In this document: positions 36,597 through 43,543 of the stretch, piece by piece | How positions within the stretch are numbered: the stretch's first letter is position 1 | How the letters are laid out: each line of letters opens with the position of its first letter | Origin: JBHJGM01 sp050331815 | GTDB taxonomy: Bacteria > Verrucomicrobiota > Verrucomicrobiia > Opitutales > JBHJGM01 | DNA length: 64,000 bases | Assembly: GCA_050331815.1 (NCBI GenBank) | Contig: JBHJGM010000003.1 | Coordinates: 496,001 to 560,000, forward strand | Direction of reading: 5' to 3' | Translations under genes and position numbers: made by a program | Notes under the pieces: generated by a model | Database searches by the model: none | The model's input: only the letters and a program-made list of their open reading frames with translations | Told to the model about the DNA's origin: nothing

Positions 36597-38240
36597 TTAG
36601 AGGAGGCAGGTTTTGGAATCGAGTTCTTCGAGGAGGACTTTTTCGTTTTCGCTGTAGTCCACACGCAGGTCGATCAGGGTGACACCCTTGGCATCCAGAG
36701 CGTCCGAGAGGATGGTTTTAAAGCTGTCGGTGGATTCGACACGCACGCCTTTGGCACCGTAGGACTCGGCGTATTTGACGAAGTCGGGATTGCCGAAGTC
36801 GAGGCCCCAGTTGGGAAAGCCCATGCCGGCCTGCTTCCATTTGATCATGCCGTAGGCGTCGTCGCGAAGGACGAGGACGACCAGGTCCAGGCTCAAGCGC
36901 ACGGCGGTTTCCATCTCCTGCGAATTCATCATGAAGCCGCCGTCGCCGCAGATGGCCAGGACCTTCTTCTCGGGGAAGAAGAACTTGGCGGCCATGGCGC
37001 TGGGCAGGCCCGCGCCCATGGTGGCGAGCGCGTTGTCGAGCAGGACGGTGTTGGACTCATGGGCCTGGTAGTTGCGGGCGAACCAGACCTTGTAGATGCC
37101 GTTGTCCAGCGCGATGATACCGTCGGACGGCATGGCCGCACGTACGTCCGCCACGAATCGCTGCGGGATGACCGGGAAGCGGTCGTCGTCGGCCCGCTCG
37201 GCAATGTGTTTGTCGACGTCGGCCTTGGCGCGGGCGTAGTAATCGAAGTCCCAGTTGTCGCTCTTGGTGACCAGGGTGGTCATCTTTTCGATGGAGCGGG
37301 CGATGTCGCCGACGAGCTCGACCTGGGGGAAGTAAACGCGGTCGACCTCGGCGGAGAAGAAGTTGATGTGGATGACGGTGCGGCCGCCGGGCTCCATGAT
37401 GAAGGGCGGCTTTTCGACGACATCGTGCCCGACGTTGATGATCAAATCAGCGCGGTCGATGGCGCAGTGCATGTAGTCCTTGTCGGAAAGGGCCGCGGTG
37501 CCGAGGAAGCGAGGATGGCGCTCATCGACAACGCCTTTGCCCAGCTGCGTATTCACAAAGTAGATACCGGTTTTTTCGAGAAACGCGTCGAGGGCCTGGC
37601 CGATTCGCTTGCGGTTGGCCCCGGCGCCGATCAGCAGGATGGGCCGCTTGGCCTGCTTGATGAGCGCCACGGACTCCTGGATGTATTTCATGCCGGCCTC
37701 GGGGATGTGCATGCGGCTGGGAGCGTAAATCTGGTCGTCAGCGTCCTCGCGGGCGATGTCCTCGGGCAGCTCCAGATAGACAGCACCCGGACGCTCCTCG
37801 GTACCGCGGCGGAAGGCCTCGCGAACCAAGCTGGGGATGTTGTTGCCATTGACAATCTGGCGGGAGAACTTGGTGAGGGGCCGCATCAAGTCGACGACGT
37901 CCACGATTTGGAAGCGGCCCTGCTTGCTCTTTTTGATGGGCTTTTGGCCGCTGATCATGAGCAGGGGCAAGGCGCCGAGCTGGGCGTAGGCAGCGCCGGT
38001 CACGAAGTTAGTAGCGCCCGGACCAAGGGTTGACAGGCAGACGCCCATCTTACCGGTCAGGCGCCCGTAAGTCGCCGCCATGAAGGCAGCCCCCTGCTCG
38101 TGGCGTGTGAGCACAAGCTGGATTTTTTCGGAGTTTCGCAGGGCTTCGAGGAAGTCGAGGTTTTCCTCACCCGGAACACCGAAGATGTGGGTAACGCCCT
38201 CGTTTTCGAGAGCTTTGATGAAAAGTTCAGATGCGTTCAT
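36597..38240 (-). CDS. Thiamine diphosphate enzyme, acetolactate synthase large-subunit-like
   Basis: A 547-residue ThDP-dependent enzyme. The catalytic glutamate is Glu48 in TRHEQGAAFMA, followed by GVCLSTLGPGATN (about 69-81); the ThDP-binding block begins CGDGGFMMNSQE and ends with the conserved asparagine-type region in the C-terminal third. The best match is the acetolactate synthase family, closer to stand-alone catabolic AlsS enzymes since no small regulatory subunit gene is nearby. It would condense two pyruvates (or pyruvate and another 2-oxoacid) to an acetohydroxy acid. I used ATG 38240; the frame is open for 48 more codons. Neither an acetolactate decarboxylase nor other branched-chain genes are adjacent, so the pathway is uncertain. 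Confidence 0.88.
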   Translation of the reverse strand: MNASELFIKALENEGVTHIFGVPGEENLDFLEALRNSEKIQLVLTRHEQGAAFMAATYGRLTGKMGVCLSTLGPGATNFVTGAAYAQLGALPLLMISGQKPIKKSKQGRFQIVDVVDLMRPLTKFSRQIVNGNNIPSLVREAFRRGTEERPGAVYLELPEDIAREDADDQIYAPSRMHIPEAGMKYIQESVALIKQAKRPILLIGAGANRKRIGQALDAFLEKTGIYFVNTQLGKGVVDERHPRFLGTAALSDKDYMHCAIDRADLIINVGHDVVEKPPFIMEPGGRTVIHINFFSAEVDRVYFPQVELVGDIARSIEKMTTLVTKSDNWDFDYYARAKADVDKHIAERADDDRFPVIPQRFVADVRAAMPSDGIIALDNGIYKVWFARNYQAHESNTVLLDNALATMGAGLPSAMAAKFFFPEKKVLAICGDGGFMMNSQEMETAVRLSLDLVVLVLRDDAYGMIKWKQAGMGFPNWGLDFGNPDFVKYAESYGAKGVRVESTDSFKTILSDALDAKGVTLIDLRVDYSENEKVLLEELDSKTCLL

Positions 38241-38334
38241 GACAATCAGTTCGTGTGCTAAAATTTTGGATACGTGCACCCGCAGCGGCGAGGCGGGAGC
38301 GTGAGAAAGCGTCTTTGACGAAAGCCTGGAGCGC

Positions 38335-38748
38335 TCAGGCGGAGGTACCTGGGGCGTCGACCTTGTCGAACATGCAGCGGACAATCGGCAGGGAGCGGCG
38401 GCGCAGGTAAAGAATCACTCCGGAGCAGATCCAGGCGGCGATCGCCATCAGGCCAAGAGTGAGGTTTTCACCCGCGAAACCCAACTCGGTCACATGGCCA
38501 ATGACCGCGCCGGTCAAGACGCCCCAGGCCAGCAACGCGCCGTAGACCGCAGTGTTTGGAAAGAGGAGCATGAGGACGGCGATGAGCTCGAGGATGCCGA
38601 TCAGGATACGGCCTTCGGGCTCCATACCCAATTGACGAAAGAGCAGCTTGGATTCCATCGCCCCGCTGAACTTGAAGAACAGCGATTGAGCCAGAATGAT
38701 GGCAACGAGGACCTGCAGTATCCAGGAAGTAATGATGGTTGGCTTCAT
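38335..38748 (-). CDS. DoxX-family membrane protein
   Basis: A 137-residue protein with four hydrophobic helices (about residues 8-25, 45-62, 66-84, 94-114) and the FFKFSGAMES segment typical of DoxX proteins. DoxX-related proteins are membrane subunits or partners in thiol and quinone redox systems; the individual role here is unknown. Unlike the MauE-like protein at 2.6-3.0 kb it lacks the DCGCFG motif. It sits between the FMN-binding glutamate synthase-like gene (33 bases upstream) and the acetolactate synthase-like gene (94 bases downstream). Confidence 0.82.
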   Translation of the reverse strand: MKPTIITSWILQVLVAIILAQSLFFKFSGAMESKLLFRQLGMEPEGRILIGILELIAVLMLLFPNTAVYGALLAWGVLTGAVIGHVTELGFAGENLTLGLMAIAAWICSGVILYLRRRSLPIVRCMFDKVDAPGTSA

Positions 38749-38781
38749 GGTAGGAAGTTTCCTTTCGATGGTGCAGCGGTC

Positions 38782-40371
38782 TCAGTTGACGCCGGCGGGG
38801 ATGGTGGCGGGTTCGCCAGAGGAGGTGGAGCCGTTGGTTCGCACGGCCTGGTGGTAGATGGGGTGCGCGAGGCTGGTTTGATCAGGGATGAAGAGATTTT
38901 CGATGGTGAGGTCGTGCAGGCAGCGTTTGCCGGTGGCGGTGAGCAGCTCCTCGAGGTCGTGCTCGGTGTTGTGGACAAAGTTGTGCACGCGCTCGGCGCG
39001 GGATTCGATGACGAGCCCGCGCTGGAGGGCCGGATCGTGTGTGGTGATCCCAATGGGGCAGGTGTTACGCCCACACTGCAGTGCCTGGATGCAACCCAGC
39101 GCGAGCATAAAGCCGCGGGCGGTGTAGATGGCGTCCGCGCCGAGGGCAAAGGCGAGCATCTGATTGCCGGGGTTGATGAGTTTCCCTGAGGCATTGAGCT
39201 TCATTTTGTCACGGATACCGGCCTCGACGAGGCATTGGTGGATGCTCTGCAGGGCTGGGTACAGGGGCGTGCCAACGCGGTCCATGAACGCTTTGGGGGC
39301 GGCACCCGTGCCGCCTTCGGCGCCATCGACGGTGATGAAATCGGGGTAGACCGCCTGGCGTTTCATCTCGTCAACGATGACGGAAAACTCACGGATGTCG
39401 CCCAGGCAGAGTTTGAAACCAGTGGGCAGGCCGCTTACTTCCTGCACGCGGCGGATGAACTCAACGGTGCTGGCGGCGTCCCTGCACTCGGGGTGCGCGG
39501 GCGGGGAGACGACGTCCTTGCCGATGGGCACGCCACGCAGCTCGGCGATTTCCGGAGTGATTTTTTCCTTGGGCAGGAGTCCGCCTTTGCCGGGTTTGGC
39601 CCCTTGGGAAAACTTGATCTCGATCATCTTGATCGGATCTTTGGCGGCGAGGTTGGCCAGCTTGGTATCGTCGAGGTGGCCGTCCTCCGTGCGGACGCCG
39701 AACTTAGCCGTACCGATTTGAAAAGTCAGATCGCAGCCCTCCATGAGGTGGTACTTAGGATAACCTCCCTCGCCGGTGTTCATGGGGATGCCGGCCATCT
39801 TCGCCCCACGCGCCAGCGAGCGGACCGCGTTTTCCCCAAGCGCACCGTAACTCATGGCGCTGATCATGAGCGGGTGCTTGAGGGTGTAGGCCTGGTCGAG
39901 ACCGCGCGCCTCACCGTAGGTAACGGCGAAGGGCCTCAGGTCGGATTTGGGCACCGGGAAAAAGGAGTGGCGCACCTTGACCTCGGTGGTGTCAAAATTC
40001 ATCTGCGAGCCGAAGGAACCGGCGGAGTCGACTCCCTTGGCCTTGGTGTAAACCTCGGCGCGCTGCTCGCGGTTGAAGGGGCGCTCCTCGACGTCGTTGG
40101 CGAAGAGGTACTGGCGCATTTCGGGCCCGACGCTTTCCAGAAGGTAGCGGGCCTGGCCGAGGATGCCGAAGTTGCGCAAGATGACGTGCTCGTCCTGGAC
40201 GCGCAGGTAAAACACGTTGACCAACGTCATGAAGAGGAAGGCCACCGTGAAGAAGTGGAAGTAGAACGAGAGGTACGTGCCGGCCAAGAAGCAGAGCACG
40301 GTGAGGATGGGTAGCGACCCGTTGACGAATTTCGCCATTTTGTGCAGGTCGACTGCAAGCGTCTTACTCAT
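38782..40371 (-). CDS. FMN-binding glutamate synthase family protein with N-terminal membrane segments
   Basis: A 529-residue protein. Residues 15-55 contain two hydrophobic helices, so it is probably membrane-bound. The rest is the FMN/Fe-S synthase domain of glutamate synthase: KHPLMISAMSYGALG (about 163-177), GTAKFGVRTEDGHLD, KPGKGGLLPKEKITPEIA (about 258-275), TVDGAEGGTGAAPKAF (about 346-361), and CGRNTCPIGITTHDP near the C-terminus. It lacks the glutamine amidotransferase domain, as do other stand-alone members of this family. True activity (glutamate synthesis or another FMN-dependent oxidoreduction) is unproved. First gene of the minus-strand cluster, 269 bases from ssrA, which is divergent. 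Confidence 0.87.
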   Translation of the reverse strand: MSKTLAVDLHKMAKFVNGSLPILTVLCFLAGTYLSFYFHFFTVAFLFMTLVNVFYLRVQDEHVILRNFGILGQARYLLESVGPEMRQYLFANDVEERPFNREQRAEVYTKAKGVDSAGSFGSQMNFDTTEVKVRHSFFPVPKSDLRPFAVTYGEARGLDQAYTLKHPLMISAMSYGALGENAVRSLARGAKMAGIPMNTGEGGYPKYHLMEGCDLTFQIGTAKFGVRTEDGHLDDTKLANLAAKDPIKMIEIKFSQGAKPGKGGLLPKEKITPEIAELRGVPIGKDVVSPPAHPECRDAASTVEFIRRVQEVSGLPTGFKLCLGDIREFSVIVDEMKRQAVYPDFITVDGAEGGTGAAPKAFMDRVGTPLYPALQSIHQCLVEAGIRDKMKLNASGKLINPGNQMLAFALGADAIYTARGFMLALGCIQALQCGRNTCPIGITTHDPALQRGLVIESRAERVHNFVHNTEHDLEELLTATGKRCLHDLTIENLFIPDQTSLAHPIYHQAVRTNGSTSSGEPATIPAGVN

Positions 40372-40640
40372 AAGAGAACCTTAGTAGCTGGTTGAATAGC
40401 CAAGCAACGTCCGAGCGCCTGGGACTGGCGAACGGCTTAGGAAGTAGTTACTCGCTCTGAGAGCCTGCGCGTAAGGAGCGCATTCCCATGGATTTGTAAA
40501 AATTTATCTGTATACACAAGCACTTTGCCGAGGCGGCTGCCGCGACAACTGGCTTGAAATGCGGCTCGGTACGTGGCAAAGTATCCAATTCTTTGAAAGG
40601 ACCACACAGGCAATACAGGTCTGTCCGCTTCAAAGCCGCA
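40372..40640. other. Divergent intergenic region upstream of ssrA
   Basis: The gap between the FMN-binding protein gene (minus) and ssrA (plus) must hold both promoters. For ssrA, TTGAAA at 40593-40598 with AT-containing sequence 15-16 bases later (around 40614) is a weak candidate. No open frame or other RNA is apparent. Confidence 0.35.
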
Positions 40641-40986
40641 GGGGGTGTTTGGATTCGACCCGGGGGCGTAGGACGGGGCTGCATGCCGGAGATGAAGGTT
40701 GGCTCCGTATCAATCCTTCACATCTATAAGTGCCAATAATGATATGGCCCTCGCTGCCTAATTTAGTGCAGTGACGTTTCGACCCTGACACCTGCTAGGG
40801 GAAGAAACGATGGTTAGCAGGCATAGCGGCTTTGCGTGAGCGGGGGGCCGCCGTACTTTTACCGCTCGCTAGCAAAAGGCAGGCGTGTCGTTCGGCCCGC
40901 CTCAAGCGAAATTTAACAAGCGACTAAGCATCTAGATGCACTGTGTGAAACCGCCGGGGACGCGGGTTCGACTCCCGCCACCTCCA
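40641..40986 (+). ncRNA. ssrA: Transfer-messenger RNA (one-piece)
   Basis: The 5' end GGGGGTGTTTGGATTCGACC and the 3' end GCGGGTTCGACTCCCGC plus CACCTCCA are hallmark tmRNA sequences. GGGGGTG pairs with CACCTCC (one G-U) to form the acceptor stem; the discriminator is A and CCA is not encoded (the next bases are GGG). The tag reading frame is at 40732-40761: GCC AAT AAT GAT ATG GCC CTC GCT GCC TAA, encoding ANNDMALAA, with the usual ALAA end recognised by ClpXP-type proteases. It rescues ribosomes stalled on broken mRNAs together with SmpB. The length, about 346 nt, fits one-piece tmRNAs. Confidence 0.96.
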
Positions 40987-41315
40987 GGGAGAGCCGGTCT
41001 GCCATCTGGGCTTTCCGACGAAAAAGCTATCCACGTTGCGGCGCCAGCTCGGACGTGCATCCCGAGAGAGCGCTCATTTGCGTGCGCGCCGTCGTCTATC
41101 CACAAACGTCACCGTGGTTGAGGCGTCCGGATCCTGATTTTTAGAGGGTTCTTAACAACAATAGCGATTGGGGAGAGCCCTTGGCGCACACGGCGCGTCT
41201 GCTTGTTAACAGAGGCCCTGGACGCTGGCGCTTTACCGCCGGGCAGGTCGTTGCGCTACCGGAGTTAGCGGCCCTTGCGCATCGGTTGGGAATCCGCTAG
41301 GGCAAAAGGATGTGT
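40987..41315. other. Gap between ssrA and the outer-membrane-like gene
   Basis: Some 330 bases with no convincing gene. A 51-codon open frame (41145-41300, ending in sense residues RFTAGQVVALPELAALAHR) runs through it but has no recognisable start or family; it may be chance in GC-rich DNA or a gene remnant next to tmRNA, which is a frequent integration site. The end of the region supplies the ribosome binding site AAAAGGA (41304-41310) for the next gene. Confidence 0.4.
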
Positions 41316-42026
41316 ATGCGATTTTTAGCAGGCGTTTTTGGTGGGTTGATGGCGGCGGTGGCCGTGCAGGGCCAGAGCACGAGCTCGGTGTACAGTCCCG
41401 ATGTGGTCAAGGGGCGGCACGCGGTGGAGTATCGGGCGGCGTTTGATGCCGAAACCGATGACTTTTCGCACCGGATTCACTACCAGTACGGCTTTACGGA
41501 GAGCCTGCGCGGGCGGATTATTTTCGAGCAGGACAAGCCCGAGGGAGAGGACTTCGACTTTCAATTCGTGCGCCTGGAGGTGCTCTGGCAGTTCCTCGAG
41601 GATGAGGAGGCAGGCTTTGACAGCGCGCTGCGTTTTGAAGGCGAGCTCGGTGATGGTGACGACTCGGCCAGTCGGTTCCGCATCGGCTGGACGAATAAAA
41701 TCGACCTGGACGACAACTGGCAACTACGGGGGATTTTGAAGACCGGCCACGAGTTTGGGGAGAACTCCGATGACGGGTTTATCATCGATTTGCGCGCGCA
41801 GGTGTCGCGCAAGGTGACGGACGCGCTGCGCGTGGGCGTCGAGTATTTTGGTGATCTGAACACGACCGATGACATCGGCTCGTTTGAGGAGCAGGAGCAT
41901 CAGCTGGGGCCGCTGGTAAAATTCAATCTCGGCTCGGGTTGGAAAGGCCAGGCGGGACCGCTCTTCGGACTCTCAGACGCCGCCTCGGACGCGGAGCTGC
42001 GCCTATTTCTGATCAAGGAATTTTAA
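41316..42026 (+). CDS. Outer-membrane beta-barrel-like protein
   Basis: A 236-residue protein with a signal peptide (about residues 1-19, VAVQGQ) and a mature part of alternating amphipathic strands, acidic turns and a C-terminal phenylalanine (LRLFLIKEF), as in outer-membrane beta-barrels. The purine-rich AAAAGGA at 41304-41310 overlaps an earlier ATG at 41310 and is well spaced for the ATG at 41316, so I prefer that start. No specific porin family is recognised; many strictly acidic loops suggest a cation-preferring channel, but that is a guess. It lies downstream of the tmRNA gap and has no close partner. Confidence 0.65.
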   Translation: MRFLAGVFGGLMAAVAVQGQSTSSVYSPDVVKGRHAVEYRAAFDAETDDFSHRIHYQYGFTESLRGRIIFEQDKPEGEDFDFQFVRLEVLWQFLEDEEAGFDSALRFEGELGDGDDSASRFRIGWTNKIDLDDNWQLRGILKTGHEFGENSDDGFIIDLRAQVSRKVTDALRVGVEYFGDLNTTDDIGSFEEQEHQLGPLVKFNLGSGWKGQAGPLFGLSDAASDAELRLFLIKEF

Positions 42027-42182
42027 TGGCTGACCTAGCGGGCTTCTTCTGACTCTTGAGCGCAGATAGTTTTGAGTATCTGCGAATGAGGCGGCGCTAC
42101 GTGCTGGGATGGAACTCCATAGCCAATAGACGGCGGCCGAGAAAAGGATCGCTCCGGTTGGTTGCTCTGGCAGGTTTGGCGG

Positions 42183-43418
42183 ATGGCTGCGCTGGCGCGT
42201 TTTCGCATATCGATAGGGGCGCTGATGGGCCCCGGGTTGATTGTGGCAGCGACCGGTGTGGGTGCAGGCGATTTGATTCCAGCGGCGCGGGCGGGCGCGG
42301 CCTTTGGCACAACGATCCTTTGGGCGATTGCCCTGGGTGCGATCATGAAGTGGTCGCTGAGCGAAGGGCTGGCGCGCTGGCAACTGGCCACGGGAACGAC
42401 CTTGATCGAAGGCTGGGCAAGGCACCTGCCTCGCTGGGCCAACGGCTTCTTCCTCGCTTTTCTGGTGCTGTGGTCGTTCACGGTGGGCGCAGCGTTGACC
42501 AACAGCTGCGCGCTGGCGGGCACGGCGTTTTTCCCGGGACTACCGCTGGCCTTTTGGGGCACTGTGCACGCGCTGGCTGCGCTCATACTTGTGTGGCTCG
42601 GTTCGTACCGGCTGTTCGAGCAGGTGATGAAGGCGTTCATTGCGATCATGTTTCTGGTGGTGATTGTCTGCGCGCTGCTGCTGAAGCCGCCGGTGCTGGA
42701 TACGCTTTCCGGGTTGTTCATACCCAGGTTGCCAGCGAAGGATTCGGCAACCGTGCTCGCATTGATCGGTGGCGTGGGCGGGAGCGTTACGCTGCTGAGT
42801 TACGGGTACTGGCTCCGCGAAAAAAATTGGAGCGGCCCGGGAGTGCAGCGGCGTGTCTGGCTTGACCTGACGGCGGCTTACGCGGCCACCGCGCTTTTTG
42901 GCATCGGGCTGGCGATCATTGCCTCGCGTCTGGAGAACCCGTTGATCGGCGGAAGCAATCCTGCACTGGAACTTGCTGGCACGCTTGAGGCCGCGCTCGG
43001 ACCGGTTGGCAAGTGGGCCTTTCTGTTTGGATTTTGGGCCGCAGTTTTTTCATCGATGGTGGGCGTATGGCAGGGTGTGCCGTACCTGTTTGCGGACATT
43101 CTGGCCTCGTGGCGGCAAACGCCCAGCGAAGCCCTGGAGGCGGTGTCGACGCAGTCGCGCACTTATCGGGGTTTTCTGTTATTCCTGGCCCTGGCTCCAC
43201 TGGTGACACTTTGGGTGGAGCGGCCGCAGGCGGTGGTGATTGCCTATGCCGTGACGGGCGCGTTTTTCATTCCTTACCTCGCGGCGACGCTGCTGTATCT
43301 AAACAACCGCCACTCACTGGTGGGCCACTGGCGCAACAGCCTGCGAACCAATGCGCTGCTGGTGCTCACATTGGCATTTTTCGCCTGGGCCTGCTGGCGG
43401 CAGCTTTCGGGCTTGTAG
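42183..43418 (+). CDS. Divergent Nramp-family transporter
   Basis: A 411-residue integral membrane protein with about 11 hydrophobic segments. The overall pattern and the opening MGPGLIVAATGVGAGDLI match the Nramp (COG1914) fold, whose canonical first helix reads GPG...DPGN. Here the DPGN metal-binding residues are replaced by VGAGD, and the sixth-helix MPH motif is replaced by IGGVGGSVTLLSYGY. Such Nramp-related proteins may not move divalent transition metals. I used ATG 42183; an in-frame TTG lies seven codons upstream. The neighbouring genes give no hint of the substrate. Confidence 0.8.
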   Translation: MAALARFRISIGALMGPGLIVAATGVGAGDLIPAARAGAAFGTTILWAIALGAIMKWSLSEGLARWQLATGTTLIEGWARHLPRWANGFFLAFLVLWSFTVGAALTNSCALAGTAFFPGLPLAFWGTVHALAALILVWLGSYRLFEQVMKAFIAIMFLVVIVCALLLKPPVLDTLSGLFIPRLPAKDSATVLALIGGVGGSVTLLSYGYWLREKNWSGPGVQRRVWLDLTAAYAATALFGIGLAIIASRLENPLIGGSNPALELAGTLEAALGPVGKWAFLFGFWAAVFSSMVGVWQGVPYLFADILASWRQTPSEALEAVSTQSRTYRGFLLFLALAPLVTLWVERPQAVVIAYAVTGAFFIPYLAATLLYLNNRHSLVGHWRNSLRTNALLVLTLAFFAWACWRQLSGL

Positions 43419-43543
43419 TCGTTGAGGGCTGCCCCAAGGCAAGCCTGACAAGTTGCCGTTGAGCTTTTGGCTCGCGTTGGGGGCGCGAGGTGCGCGCTAT
43501 CGGGAAGCTGGCGTTGAAAGTGACTTCAGCTGACGTTGTTACG

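Noticed and set aside
36495..38033. 512-codon plus-strand open frame opposite the acetolactate synthase-like gene
   Set aside because: Mirror of a strongly coding gene in GC-rich DNA; no known family, and the minus-strand gene has full ThDP motifs.
40936..41121. 61-codon open frame overlapping the tmRNA 3' end
   Set aside because: It begins inside the tRNA-like domain of ssrA, which is a functional RNA.
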